NCBI GenBank assembly: GCA_019009955.1
Contig: CM032230.1
Span: 16,721,501 to 16,785,500 of the forward strand
Reading direction: 5' to 3'
Length of the DNA: 64,000 bases
Origin: Riptortus pedestris
Lineage: Eukaryota > Arthropoda > Insecta > Hemiptera > Alydidae
Positions 33,301-44,626 of this stretch are shown here, in pieces. The position numbers and the translations under genes are program-made. How positions within the stretch are numbered: the stretch's first letter is position 1; every line of letters begins with the position of its first letter. The notes under the pieces are model-generated. The model had not been told where the DNA came from, did no database searches, and saw nothing but the letters and a program-made list of their open reading frames with translations.

Positions 33301-34612
33301 TTACATTTCACAATAAGCATATTTCCAGTCATGACTGCTTCACCATTAGGTGCTAGACTAAAAACTTGTTTATCCAGAACAATAATATTTGTAAGATAGA
33401 TTGTCTGATTGAAGCTAATAGGCTCACCAAGAAATGGCCAGTGTTCTCCATAATATGAATTAATGAAGCTACAAATGAGAATGCCAATCAATCAAAAACT
33501 GTTTGATAATATCCTAAAGCAACTATGAAATGGAGTTAGCTGGTATTTATTGTTGATATGGTATTGTTATTCCCGCTGAAATGAAAGGCTTTTAAAAAGC
33601 TCTTTGTTTATATATGTACACATATATTTATTCTCAATTTGTAATTAACAGTGTATTAACAGAATTAATTTGAATGCATTAAATTACAAACTAATCCAGT
33701 GAATTAATAAGAAATGATGTTTATACAATTTAGAACCTCGCAGTTCTAAATATGTGGTTTGTAAATATGTAGACAAGGTATATAACTCATTAAATTTTAT
33801 TAATAATTTCTCTTAACTCTTAAGGATATATATAAATATACATACATATTAAATTAACAAAAATTGTTTACACTATTACTTATTATTTTACCTAAAACAA
33901 AAATGTAGTCTAGCAAAATTGCAGTTCAGTCTAGTTTCAAAATAGGTTGTTCTGTGTTAAAAACAAAATTTAACATGTTTAGTTATGATTTATTGGATTT
34001 TAAATATACTAATTAAAGTATGTAGTAATTCGATGAAATTAATGGAGAGGTATGAGCTATATAGTTAATACTTAGGTGAAAGGAGTTTATTCTGTTGACA
34101 GTTTTTATTATATTGGTCTAGCAGCTTTCCTATTAAAGCCCACCTCATTTAATACTAGTATGTATTTGAGAAAGAGTGATCTTGTATTTCAAGACATACT
34201 GCGGCTAGGCCATGCTGATGGGTTAGGAATGGAGGGGAGGCTTGTTAGAAGTGGTTGGGTGATGGCCGGCTCCTCTCCAGGTAGTAGAATAACTCTAGTG
34301 CCCGATAGTCAGTTAAGTTCAGTAAGGAATTTTTCCTAAAGCTACGCATTCATTCTTTGTCACCTCTCTTACTCTTATTGTCATAAGATATAGTCTGGAT
34401 GGGTCTTTAAACTGCTCCAATGTATTTAACTAAGCCCTTTTCATATTTAGACAATATTTTGAGGAAGTGTGTAATTTGCAGGATCCATTGTGGAAGGTGT
34501 TAGAAACAACCTTGTCCATAGATGCTGTCCCTAATATTTCCATTGCCTTAAAATAGATTTTATTGTAGCTGGAGTAAATTTTAAGTGAAATAATCATTAT
34601 TGTAATGTTGGT
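30333..34612. other. Repeat-poor stretch of the last intron
   Basis: More than 4 kb with no family A, SINE or TE copy that I recognise, a contrast with the rest of the window. CT-rich at 31650-31760 (with CCCCCCTC and CTCTCT runs). No supported coding frame. Could hold host regulatory sequence, but nothing specific is visible. Confidence 0.35.
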
Positions 34613-34792
34613 AGACGGATTATTTATGTTATTTATTAACTTCCACTTTGTGCTAATAAGGCTGATTGGAGCGGGTTATCTACAGGTTACCTCCCTTTTC
34701 TATCCAAGGTGGGACTAAGGTAATTTTATTTAATGAGTTTGTTACAGATTAAATTCCTAATGCCCAGGTGAAAATTGAACTTGTGACTAGGT
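34613..34792 (-). repeat. SINE copy
   Basis: TTATTTATTAACTTCCACTT, AGGCTGATTGGAGCGGGTTA, AAGGTGGGACTAAGGTAATT, then AATGCCCAGGTGAAAATTGA. Same body as 10562-10738. Confidence 0.75.
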
Positions 34793-35003
34793 TCAGATTT
34801 AGGGAAGCTATTCTTTCCTGTTTGCCACCAGTCTTCCATTAAGCCCATGTAGGGATATGTCTCAAACAAGGCCTCTTTATATGAGACCTGAACCACCTCA
34901 AATTTAGAAAATATGACGAAGCAGTGTTGTTGCTCACATGGCAAACCATTAGCTCCTAGCTAATAAGACTAGCATTAAGACTATCTCTTACGTAATTACC
35001 ATT

Positions 35004-35127
35004 TTAGCAGATTTTCCTTAAAGAAAATCAGCTACTGTGGACGTACTCATGACACGATTTTTGAAAAATTTCCTCCAATGTTCATCAATCCTACTCAGGA
35101 GATGAAAAATATGAGATCCGTTCACAT

Positions 35128-35197
<70 letters not shown>

Positions 35198-35672
35198 GCT
35201 CTAGCGGTAGCAATTTTTGTTGGATCATTACCAAACTCGATATTTAAACATTTTATGTGAAACTAAAGATCAAGTTCGTTAATGGCTGAAATCTGATCAG
35301 TGGGAGGAAGAGTTTGAGGGGGAATTTCAAAAATTCTTAATATTACTGTTATTATGCGTAGTTTCGAAAAATGTTATAGAACCAAACTTATTGAAAATTC
35401 AATGTTCTATAAATGCTGTTATGTATGTTTTATTCACTATTTTGATTATTAACCGAGATTTTTTTCATTTTTTAGTTCTCGGTCTTCAGTAAACCCCCAC
35501 TCCTATTCATGTCTTATTAATAATAAGCTGTTATATTATGGAGCACATTATTTGAAGCATATGTACCAAATATTTTCTTATTCAACTTTACTTTTTGAGA
35601 TACATGCAAATATGTGTCACACATGGGAAATCATCTTAGTTTACGGAGCCCCTGCGTGATGGACTTATTATT
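35004..35672 (+). repeat. Family A copy, both ends present (shorter variant)
   Basis: From TTTAGCAGATTTTCCTTAAA through ATCAATCCTACTCAGGAGAT, (CA)n(TA)n (35126-35190), CGCTCTAGCGGTAGCAATTT, ATCATTACCAAACTCGATAT, ATTAACCGAGATTTT, AAACCCCCACTCCTATTC to GGAGCCCCTGCGTGATGGAC. About 670 bp, complete layout of modules. Confidence 0.85.
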
Positions 35673-35905
35673 ATGTAGAATGTGATGAATAGAGGACAAA
35701 CTGTCCCCTTGGTAACCTCCTTTAGCATATGATTAAGTATTTGCCACATAGCACCTATCTCCTTATCTTAATTAATTATACTAAAATATAGTAGACAATT
35801 TTCTCATTGACATTATTAACAGAGAATATTAGATTATAGAAATTATATGAGATGTCTTTGCTGTACTAATAAAATATATTAATAATGAGTATTTTCCTTG
35901 AGCAG

Positions 35906-36230
35906 AAATCAAAGTGGGAAACATTATCGGCACCGAGGATCGCCAGACAGTCACACAGTGGCATCGTTCGATTCGTCAGGGTCTGAGTCTCGGGGAGGAT
36001 TGAACCGCTACTACAGGCAGGCGTGGGAGAACCTCCATCAGGCAGCGAGCAAGCCCGGAGGACAGCCTCTCAGGAAGGAGAGCACAGCTGAGAGGGATGC
36101 TAGCGAGCTGGTCATCAACGATGCATTCAGGGCGGACAAGAAGAGATCACACGCCTATCATCATCATCACGGCCATCATCATCATCACCACTCCCACCAC
36201 GACTCGAGGCACAAGAACTCTAGGTACTAA
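35906..36230 (+). CDS. Lectin/Sushi receptor, cytoplasmic tail exon with stop codon
   Basis: Acceptor is ttccttgagcag; its first A completes Arg from the TM exon (AG|A). It encodes 107 residues ending at TAA (36228-36230). The start is NQSGKHYRHRGSPDSH, then a Ser-rich stretch (VASFDSSGSESRGG), NRYYRQAWENLHQAA, ELVINDAF, and a histidine-rich end: HAYHHHHGHHHHHHSHHDSR then HKNSRY. YYRQAWENL with tyrosines could be a signalling or sorting motif (inference). Across the window the nine exons add to 631 codons plus stop with all phases compatible. The 3'UTR starts at 36231. The first AATAAA-like signal noticed is near 36698, but the poly(A) site is not determined. A potential alternative donor (TCTAG|GTACTA) overlaps the stop. 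Confidence 0.92.
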
Positions 36231-37650
36231 CTACCTGCAGATATTCAACCTGCTCACACCTACCTACAGCATCTTCTTCTTTTCTATGGAATCGCATATA
36301 AAAATGTTTAATATGTACATTATAATTGCACTGCCTCAATATTGGAAACCATCTCATGTTGTTTTAATTAATCATAATACTTACTGTATTTGTTAAATAC
36401 GACTTCCAATGATTTCGAACAAATATTGATTTTTATTACTTTTTATGAAAGTTATAAATTATAATTCAGGCATAAACAATTTCGTTTTAGGGAACAGAAC
36501 AATCTCCTTATATTTTATCAGAAAAAAAATTAAATTTTGGAGATTTTGTTCAGTTTGATTTACTGCATAATATTTTGGTTTAAATTCCAAAGTGCCAAAA
36601 CTAGATAAGGCTAATTATTCTATAACATTAATTTATATAAAGAACTTCCCAAAATTAGGAATGTTCAGTGAGAACTTGTGTTAACTTACTATATTGAAAT
36701 AAAAATTCCTTAATTTTATATATGTAAGGTTAATTTTGATGTTCATTTAAATATTTCTTGGAAATTTATTTAATTACTGAATATGATCGTGTTTGTTTAT
36801 TATATTTCTGCTGAAAATTGTCATTGAGATTGGTGTTTTTACAGCTGCCAACGATTAACTTACAATTAATGGCCCATTATAAACTTTGAATTTTAACAAA
36901 TCCTTCTGAAAATATTCTGATATAGTAAATAAGACATTATCAACATGGAGCTTTTCCCTCGAGGCACAAGTGGTCCGTCCCACCTACTTTAGTATAATGT
37001 TACCAAATTCTAAAACATTCCCAAATATATTTTATAAGTTAATTGATCACTTTAATTGTAAATAATTGCATATGGATAATGTGAGCAGCAGAGTGTTGTA
37101 ATATAGGGCAAACAAATATCCGAATATACCAAATAATAGTCGCTGTAAGGATAGTTGGAATAATAAATATATATTTTTAATTATTGTCATAATTCAGGAC
37201 TGTTTCTGTATCTTGTGTGCTCAAAACTGTTGCAAGTTATACAATAAGGTGTGACTTATGTATATATAGTTTAACAACTGCAAATTACCTGAAGTTATTT
37301 ATTTACGAATATTCCTTCAAGAAATGCTTAGCCTAACTTTAAGAAAAAGCTAGGCCGACTAAGTTCTTGAAACGTGAGCATACAATAAGTTTCTAGTAAA
37401 TAAAACACAATAAAGGAAGCAAAAAATTTAAATCAGAAACAATACTGTTTTAAAAGTCTGTATCAATTTGTATAGATTTTCTTTTTAATAATACATCTCC
37501 ATTATATTTATGTTGAAATTGTAAATAGTTATAATATATTTAAATATAATTAATTATGTAATTATATGTTTATACATAACATAGAATGTATTTAATATAT
37601 TGTATTTTTTAGAAAAGATTTTTTTTTTTAACATGGCTATATCCTGAAAT
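36231..37650 (+). other. Likely 3'UTR and downstream AT-rich DNA
   Basis: Follows the receptor stop codon. AATAAA-like at ~36698. No other gene or repeat recognised before the family A copy at 37655. Confidence 0.5.
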
Positions 37651-37654
37651 TCCT

Positions 37655-37960
37655 TCTTTAAGCAGATTCCCCTTAAGGAAAATCAGCTATTAAGGTTGAA
37701 CCTGTGATGTGATTTTTGATAAATTGTTGTTTGATCATTACTAAACTCAATATGTAAAAGTTTTGTGTAAAACTAAAAATCAAGTTCTTAGATGCCTGAA
37801 ATTGGACAAGGGGGAATTAAACATTTGAAATATCTCAATTATTATTGGTAGGATCTTAAACTAATTTAAAAGAACCAATTGTGTTGCAAATTTGGTTCCG
37901 TTTAGTGACTAGGCTACCTTGGTGGTTGGTTCTGGTCATGGGCAGTCTTCAGAATGTCTT
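37655..37960 (+). repeat. Family A copy, internally deleted
   Basis: CAGATTCCCCTTAAGGAAAA, TCAGCTATTAAGGTTGAACC then directly TTTGATCATTACTAAACTC; the (TA)n section is missing. Confidence 0.7.
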
Positions 37961-38364
37961 TAACTAGTTAATTTTTCATAAATCTCATGATTTTACCTAT
38001 AACATGAGTTAAAATTTTATTTAGGATAAATTATACCTTGGAAAATGAATCCGGCCTTTGAAAGTGATGTTTTCTTACTTTTCATTTTTAAGGTGAGTTC
38101 TACAATTTTAGTACTATCCCCAACTTTGACATCCTTAAGCATTTACTAGTTGTAGCATGCTTAGCTGGGTGTGCGTACAAACACTCCAGTACTTTAGAGA
38201 GTTGATATATTATTATGTAATAATGTGCTCTATAATATTTATTTCATCTGATGTTTCATTCTTGTTTATTCTCTATCAAATTTAAAAATGAATAAACAAA
38301 TAACAGACCACCAAAATGTTGGATCCACAGGAGTAAGTGCTGAGAGACCAACACTTATTAAAAG

Positions 38365-38489
38365 GTTTCCTTAAGGGAAATTGGGGGGGGGGGGTTGTAC
38401 TCATGATTTTCGAATTTATTCTTCAAATGTCCATTGATCCTACCTATTAGTAGATTGATGGCACCTAGAGGAAAATGAGGTCCGTTCAA

Positions 38490-38553
<64 letters not shown>

Positions 38554-38800
38554 CTGGATAGAATGGACTACATTAGAAGAAATCTTTTGAAAATCATTTC
38601 AAGAGTACAACCTCAAAGCTGATTTACCTCACCCCCCCCCATCACCAGGGGCTTATTAAATTGAGCAAATTTCCCACTGTCGGTATACCTTCGATAGAAA
38701 AATTGTAAAGAACCAATCTTATTCAAAATTTCTATCTATGATCGTAACAAACATATTTTCTCTATCATGAATATTAACTGAGACATTTGTATTGTAAATA
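38365..38800 (+). repeat. Two truncated family A modules face to face around (TA)n
   Basis: + module TTTCCTTAAGGGAAATTGGG to GAGGTCCGTTCAAAATTTTA, (TA)n 38497-38550, then a minus module GAGTACAACCTCAAAGCTGA. Further family A middle sequence follows. Confidence 0.6.
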
Positions 38801-38809
38801 CAATACAAT

Positions 38810-38853
38810 GAAGTTGTACTCATGACGCGATTTCATCAAATGTCCATCAATAC

Positions 38854-38918
<65 letters not shown>

Positions 38919-38940
38919 CAGTTACTGATTAAGTTCATAA
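38810..38940 (+). repeat. Family A fragment with (TA)n
   Basis: GAAGTTGTACTCATGACGCG, AATGTCCATCAATACTATG, (TA)n, TTTGTCAGTTACTG. Confidence 0.65.
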
Positions 38941-39049
38941 CAATTACGGGCCTAAATAAAGAAATATAAATTAAGTTCAACATATGGGCACACGAGCCAG
39001 TAAGATAAGTATTTATACATAAAATAGATTTTAAAAAGATACTGCTGTG

Positions 39050-39166
39050 TTTTAGGAGATTTCCCTTAAGCTATTGAGGTTGTACTCACGACGCGATTTT
39101 CGAAATTTTTCTTCAAATGTCCATCGATCCTACCCAGGAGATGACGAAAATGAGGTCCGTTCAAAA

Positions 39167-39226
<60 letters not shown>

Positions 39227-39800
39227 TTGTTAGTTACCGCTCTAGGGGACGGAGTATTTGTCTTATATTTACCAATCTCGATATATAATATTTTTTTTAA
39301 AAAGAAACTTTAATTTCGATAACGGCTGAAATCGAACCATTGGGGGGGGGGTGTTAGAGGGGAGGAAATTCGAAATACTATAATGAGTTGGATCGTAAAA
39401 TGTTATATGTCCAATCTTGTTTAGCTCTTGATGCTCTACAATTGTTGATCTATTCATTTTTTCGTAACTCAAGTATTGAGCGAGTTATTCATACTTAGTT
39501 ATTTTGTTTTCAGCCTTAAGTAACCCCCCCCCCTATTTATTGAATTTAATAAAATACAAACTATAAACAGCTGATTTAATTTAGTGAAAACACAACATTT
39601 GAGACAGCTGATTTATTTTAATAAAAATACAAATTTAAAGCAGCTGAATTAATTTAAAAAATACAAATTAAAAACAGCTGATTTCTACCCCCACTTCTAC
39701 TCATCCAGTTTTTCCTTGGAAATAGATAATATATGGTGAGATGAGATTACTGGTGTAACATACCAGCTGGTGGTAAATCTGCTTAGTTTACGTGGTACTT
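39050..39800 (+). repeat. Family A copy, long variant
   Basis: GGTTGTACTCACGACGCGAT, CATCGATCCTACCCAGGAGA, (TA)n 39168-39220, TTACCGCTCTAGGGGACGG, GCTGAAATCGAACCATTGG, poly-G, and a 3' part with several AAACAGCTGATTTA-type repeats (39565-39690). Confidence 0.75.
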
Positions 39801-40059
39801 ATCGATTATCGGGAGGCCACCCATTTAAACATGATTATTAAATTATATTAAAAAAACACAGACTTTGATATTTAAAATAACACTTCTAAAATTTATTTGA
39901 ATGACAAAATGTTATTTTAAATTAGAGTTAGCCCAAAACTGAACGATGTCGCGGAGTAGCTGCATATGACGGTCATCCCCCTGTCATTCTTCTGCCATAT
40001 GAACTCTGCGAGGTAGGTGACCACGTTGTGTAATATACACGATCACTTATTAGCAATTT

Positions 40060-40340
40060 TCGTTTGATCGTTAACAAACTTAATATTTAAACGTTTTATG
40101 TTAAAATAAAAATCAAGTTAATTAATAGTTTAAAGCGGACATGTGGGGGTTTAGAGGGGGGATTTCCGAAAATTCGAAATTTCTCCGTTACTGTAAATCG
40201 GATCGAAAAAGTATATAGAACCAATTTTATTGCAAATTAAATGTACTACAAATATTATTTTATACATTTATTCTCTATCTTGAATATTGACTAAGATATT
40301 TGCATTTTTAGCCATTATTATAAGTCGGATCGTAAAATGT
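40060..40340 (+). repeat. Family A middle module
   Basis: TTTGATCGTTAACAAACTTA, AATCGGATCGAAAAAGTATA, CTATCTTGAATATTGACTAA. No end signatures. Confidence 0.65.
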
Positions 40341-40397
40341 TAGATAAACGATTCTGTTCTACTATTGATGGTCTCCACTTCTGCTCAGCTTATTGTA

Positions 40398-40514
40398 GCA
40401 GATTTCCCTTAAGGGAAATCAGCTATTGAGGTCGTACTCATGATGCGATTTTCGAAAAATTTCCTCAAATGTCCATCGATCCTACCCAGGAGATGACGAA
40501 AATGAGGTCCGTTC

Positions 40515-40580
<66 letters not shown>

Positions 40581-41308
40581 TAAGCTGTTATATCATGACA
40601 AATTTCATTCCAAGGTTAAATACCAAATATTGTGTTCATTGAACTTTTACTTTGTGAGATAAATGAAAATACGTTCTATTGTCATACCTGTCGGTGGAGA
40701 CCGTCGTCACTGGCTGATGGTTGAGTACCGCTGGCAAGCGCTTTCGATGCGATGGCATCATCTTCAAGCCTGTCAATAGTTGTACTGAGTTGGTTGTCCG
40801 TCAGTCAGTGGGTTTTATGCTCTGTTCACCATATTAGTTGTTTACGTTTAGTCCAGATCTGTTTACATACCACTAAGATCTGTCAAACGAGGGGTGTTGA
40901 TGTTCAGGTAAATTGACCCTTTATTTGAATTACCAGAAAATACGTTCTGTTGATCCCCCCCCCACTTCTTTTGTTCTTGGATTACTAAAATTTGAGTGAT
41001 TGAGATGAAAATGATTCTGATTATTACAAATGACAGCACTAGCTTTAGTAAATAGTTTTCAATAAAACTAATATCTTATATTAAGATATATTTTATTAAT
41101 TGTTTTTCTTTCCGGTATCTATCTATTCAGCGCCTCGAGATTGGCTCGTCTGTTTGTTTACAATTCGACCGCCTTCCGCTGTAGAGATTATTAACTTGTA
41201 AATTGACTGAAGGGTTTCTCAGTATGTGGATTTATCTATTGTAAGCCTTCGCGTAGGAAACCTGCTTAATTTACGCAGCCACTACGTGACGGATATTTTT
41301 CTGATAAC
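40398..41308 (+). repeat. Family A copy with a 254-bp insertion
   Basis: Clean palindrome end GCAGATTTCCCTTAAGGGAA, GATCCTACCCAGGAGATGAC, (TA)n 40520-40577, then TAAATACCAAATATTGTG, the insertion 40682-40935, and the other end via TGTTTTTCTTTCCGGTATC to TTACGCAGCCACTACGTGAC (about 41270-41290). Confidence 0.8.
40682..40935. mobile_element. 254-bp insertion flanked by 17-bp direct repeats
   Basis: GAAAATACGTTCTATTG (40665-40681) before and GAAAATACGTTCTGTTG (40936-40952) after, one mismatch, as expected for a target-site duplication of a retroposed element. The content (GTCGGTGGAGACCGTCGTCA, GATGGCATCATCTTCAAGC) is also present in diverged form at 57085-57165, so it is dispersed. Class unknown. 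Confidence 0.65.
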
Positions 41309-42002
41309 AAATAAAACAGAATGACTAAGATAACCTAGTGAAGTATGAACAGCCTAAAACGATAGCAATAACACCGAATACCTATACGAGCTTTTAAAAC
41401 AGTAAATATTTTATTAAATTCTAAAAGTGTTATTTTAAATAAGAAAGTGATTTTATTTTAACTGTGATAAAATAATTGGCTTTAAAGGGGGGGGGGCTCC
41501 CTATAATCGATAAGTACCGTTACATAGCCCCTAAGCGACGGTCTTTTATGACGTGTGTATTTGATGCTAACAGCTTCTAGTCCTAATCTCGGCCTATGAA
41601 TAGGACACTCAGCCCTGAAGGATGTTCTGTTTACATTGCTCTCGCTCACATACAAATCTCTACACCCTCTCCTCTGTAAACAATATACATGGAAGCCCTT
41701 GTCATTCTCACTAGCTCAGCGGTTCTCAAACGTTTTTGGAGACGGAACCCTTTTGGGAACCAACATACTTGACGGAACCATAAATAAAACAAAAGTGTCT
41801 CTATGTGCATTCTTTATTAATAATCATGATACTAGTACAATGTAACAATTAATTATTACTTAACAAATATAATAATAATAGAAAAGATAAAAAAAACTAC
41901 TGGGAGGTATGAAACTGTTTTTTTCATCAATTGGTTGATATCAGGTTTGAAAGAAGAGAGTTGAGATCCCATATCAGGTTCAGCGACCAGAGAATTGCCG
42001 TA

Positions 42003-42580
42003 TCAGCAGATTTCCCTTCAGGGGAACCAGCTATTGAGGTCGACATGACACGATTTTCGAAAAATGTCTTCAAATGTCCATCGATCCTACCAGGAGATAA
42101 CGAAAATGAGGTTCGTTCAAAATTACATATATATATATATAGTATATATATTTATTTGCTAACGCTCAAGTGGTCGCAATTTTTGTTTGATCGTTACCAA
42201 ACTCGATATTAAAACGTTTTATGCAAAAGGACAGATCACGCTCGTTAATGGCTGAAATCGGATCAGTGGGAGGGGGAAAATTCAAAATATCTCCGTTACT
42301 ATACGTTGGATCAAAAAATTGTATAGAACCAATATTATTGCAAATTTACTATAAATATTGTTTTATAAATTTGTATTCTCTTACTTGAATATTAACCGAG
42401 ATATTTGCATTTTTATTAACGGACGAGATAAGATTGATTAAATTCGGGTCCAGTCGTGAGATTCCGTCAAAAGCTAGTTTGGCCGTTTCTATAACTGTTC
42501 GGCTCTCGTGAAATTTCTCTATTGTAAAACTTCACATGGGAAATCTGCTTAGTTTACGCAGTCCCTGCTTGACGGACTTT
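42003..42580 (+). repeat. Family A copy, both ends present
   Basis: CAGCAGATTTCCCTTCAGGG, CATCGATCCTACCAGGAGAT, short (TA)n, TTTGATCGTTACCAAACTCG, GGCTGAAATCGGATCAGTGG, and AGTTTACGCAGTCCCTGCTT at the other end (~42560). Confidence 0.82.
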
Positions 42581-42840
42581 TGTTATCAAGCTCGATATTT
42601 AGTCGTTTTATGTAAAAAAAAAACTATCTTGATTATTAACCGAGATATTTGCATTTGTTTTTTAGTTTTATGCCTTCTGTAAACCCCCACTCGTACTCAT
42701 GTCACATTAACAATAAGCCGGTATATTATGAAATTCATTATTTGAAGCTTAAATTCTAAATATTGTTCTCATTGAACTTATACGTTTCGACGTGGGAAAT
42801 CTGCTTAGTTAACGCAGCCGCTGCGTGACGGACTTTTTTT
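42581..42840 (+). repeat. Family A 3' part
   Basis: ATCAAGCTCGATATTTAGTC, ATTAACCGAGATATTTGCAT, AAACCCCCACTCGTACTCAT, ending AACGCAGCCGCTGCGTGACG. Confidence 0.78.
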
Positions 42841-43311
42841 TTGTTTTGGTTCCTGCATAAGTTGAGAACCCTGCTTGAGAATTTTTTTGTTGGGAACGGG
42901 AGAAGAACATTCAGGCCCATTTGGCAAGCGTTGTATATTCATCATGGCTTCTGCACCAACAATTGTTGAGAGCCATCGGTTTGAACAATGAGTCCATACT
43001 AGTGTCTGATGCCATTTCTAAAAAACATTCATATATGTTCTGGCTTTTGCAAGGTGGGTAAAGATGGATTTTGAATCGATGAACTCATTTTACGTCTCTT
43101 CAAAGATTCATCCTGGCGCACGTATCGTGAAACTACCGACCAGATAAAGATGTATTTTGAATTTTTTTTTTTGTAGTCTTGCAAAGCCCCCAAAGGGGTT
43201 TGGTAGAACCCTAAGGTCCCGTGGAACACACTACTAGTATGGCTAATTAATTAGTAAAGTTTAGTAATTATGAACGTACACTTTTTAAAGATTAAGGACT
43301 TTTTTCGTTAA

Positions 43312-43412
43312 ATGAAATCCTTAGCCCCTCCCTGGCTAGAAAAGGGTGGTAACCTGTAGGTAACCCTTCCCCATTCGCCATAGTAGCAAAAAGTGGACGT
43401 TAATAAATACTA
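43312..43412 (+). repeat. SINE 3' half
   Basis: CCTCCCTGGCTAGAAAAGGG, GGTAACCTGTAGGTAACCCT, AAAAGTGGACGTTAATAAAT. Confidence 0.75.
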
Positions 43413-43439
43413 AACTATACTTTGATTAATGAATCATGG

Positions 43440-43670
43440 GGACACAGGCTAGCCATGAGAGTTAAAGCGTCGGCCTTAATCTCACTTGATAAACCTCTAG
43501 AGTGACGAGATCCGTTCCCGCCTGGATAATTGCAATTTATTTAGGAACTCATTTTAAAAAATCCTTAGTCCCACTCTGTCTAGAAAATGGGCGTAACCTG
43601 GAGATAACCCGTCCCAATTAGCCAAACTAGCAAGAAGTGGACGTTAATAAATAATAATAAAAAGATATTT
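43440..43670 (+). repeat. SINE, full length
   Basis: Head with ATCTCACTTGATAAACC and a decayed B box, CCGCCTGGATAATTGC, TAACCTGGAGATAACCCGTC, AGTGGACGTTAATAAATAAT. It lies directly after the copy at 43312, so two SINEs in a row. Confidence 0.78.
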
Positions 43671-43689
43671 TTAAATAATAACAATTTTT

Positions 43690-43880
43690 TTAATCAGCCA
43701 ATAGAAATTATAAAATAAGCACAGCAAGAGGTACTTCTTGATATCGCAAGAATTCTAAATTTTCCTTAACATATGTCACAATGACAAACTCCATATCGGT
43801 TGAGTTTTCCCCCGATGTGGATTTTACTCCAGGTTTTCTGAGTATAAACCTCCATAATAATAATAATAATAATAATAATA
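43690..43880 (+). pseudogene. LINE 3' end fragment, copy 1
   Basis: AGAAATTATAAAATAAGCAC continues as a decayed QQEVLLDIARIL frame with a stop, then a 3'UTR (AACTCCATATCGGTTGAG, TCTGAGTATAAACC) and an (AAT)~9 tail. Same layout as the end of copy 2. Confidence 0.7.
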
Positions 43881-44447
43881 ACGTGGCAAAAGTATACCAT
43901 CAAGCTCAAGCAGAGAAATTCGGCATGGTAGACAGAAAGGTTGCTTATTATCGCTATAAACCTCAAAAATTATTGGAAAAAGATGATGTAAAGATGTATT
44001 GCAATGAAGCAAAGATACTGTGCGTCATAATAAACCGAATATTCTCATTATTGATAAGATCAATAAGACTGCTGATATTTTTGAAATTGTCGTAACCAAT
44101 GATGATTATATTCGAAAATCCTATGCCGAAAAATTAAGAAAATATCAAGTATTGGCTATTGAGCTCAAAGAAATATACAAACTGAAATCTGCCATAGTTG
44201 CGGCTATTATAATAAGTTCAAATGGACTCGTGCTAAAACGACAATAGCAGGCACCAAGAATTTAAATCTGCCAACAGAAATTATAAAAGAAGTACAGCAA
44301 GGGGTATTTCTTGATATTGCAAGAATTGTGCTAAAATTTTTAAATTCCCCTTAATATATGTCACAATTACAAACTCCATATCGGTTGGATTTTCCCCCGA
44401 TATGGGCTTCATTCCAGTTTTACTGAGTATAAACTTCCCCATAATAA

Positions 44448-44456
<9 letters not shown>
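43881..44456 (+). pseudogene. LINE 3' end fragment, copy 2 (longer)
   Basis: Reads VAKVYHQAQAEKFGM, VAYYRYKPQKLLE, then after a one-base frameshift near 44018 KPNILIIDKINKTADIFEI, AEKLRKYQVLAIELKEIY and AAIIISSNGLV. Another frame gives LNLPTEIIKEVQQGVFLDIA and a stop at 44354. This is the post-RT C-terminal domain typical of some non-LTR retrotransposons (the NILIIDK...EKLRKY...IKEI pattern). The 3'UTR and an AATAATAAT tail end at ~44456. Truncated at the 5' end. Confidence 0.78.
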
Positions 44457-44492
<36 letters not shown>

Positions 44493-44626
44493 ATGTATAT
44501 TTAGGAACGGATATCACTTTCGCCACCCCTGGATAAGATCGGTGGTTATTTGGAGACATTGTTCGAAATTGGCGCCATGAGTACGACCTCAATAGCTGGT
44601 TCTACTTAAGAGGAAATCTGCTAAAA
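44450..44626 (-). repeat. Family A palindrome-end module
   Basis: (TA)n, TATCACTTTCGCCACCCCTG, GAGTACGACCTCAATAGCTG, AAATCTGCTAAAA. Confidence 0.7.

Larger units (their letters stand above)
41717..43245 (+). mobile_element. Probable hAT-derived element, left end clear, interrupted by family A copies
   Basis: CAGCGGTTCTCAAACGTTTT then GACGGAACCC is a typical hAT start. The matching right part seems to be the AGAACCCTAAGGTCCCGTGG stretch and AACACACTA at about 43207-43235; the terminal GAGAACCGCTG is missing. Another hAT-like end, GTTGAGAACCCTG, lies at 42863-42875. Two family A copies (42003-42840) lie inside. No transposase is recognisable. Confidence 0.5.

Noticed and set aside
35078..35260. 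Frames rich in YIYIYI or THTHTH (also 6446, 39074, 44281, 59016)
   Set aside because: Translations of (TA)n and (CA)n within family A copies.
36097..36396. 99-codon + frame rich in isoleucine and threonine
   Set aside because: Other-frame reading of the His-codon run of the receptor tail exon.
43855..43880. Poly-Asn tract as a coding feature
   Set aside because: (AAT)n tail of a LINE 3' end.
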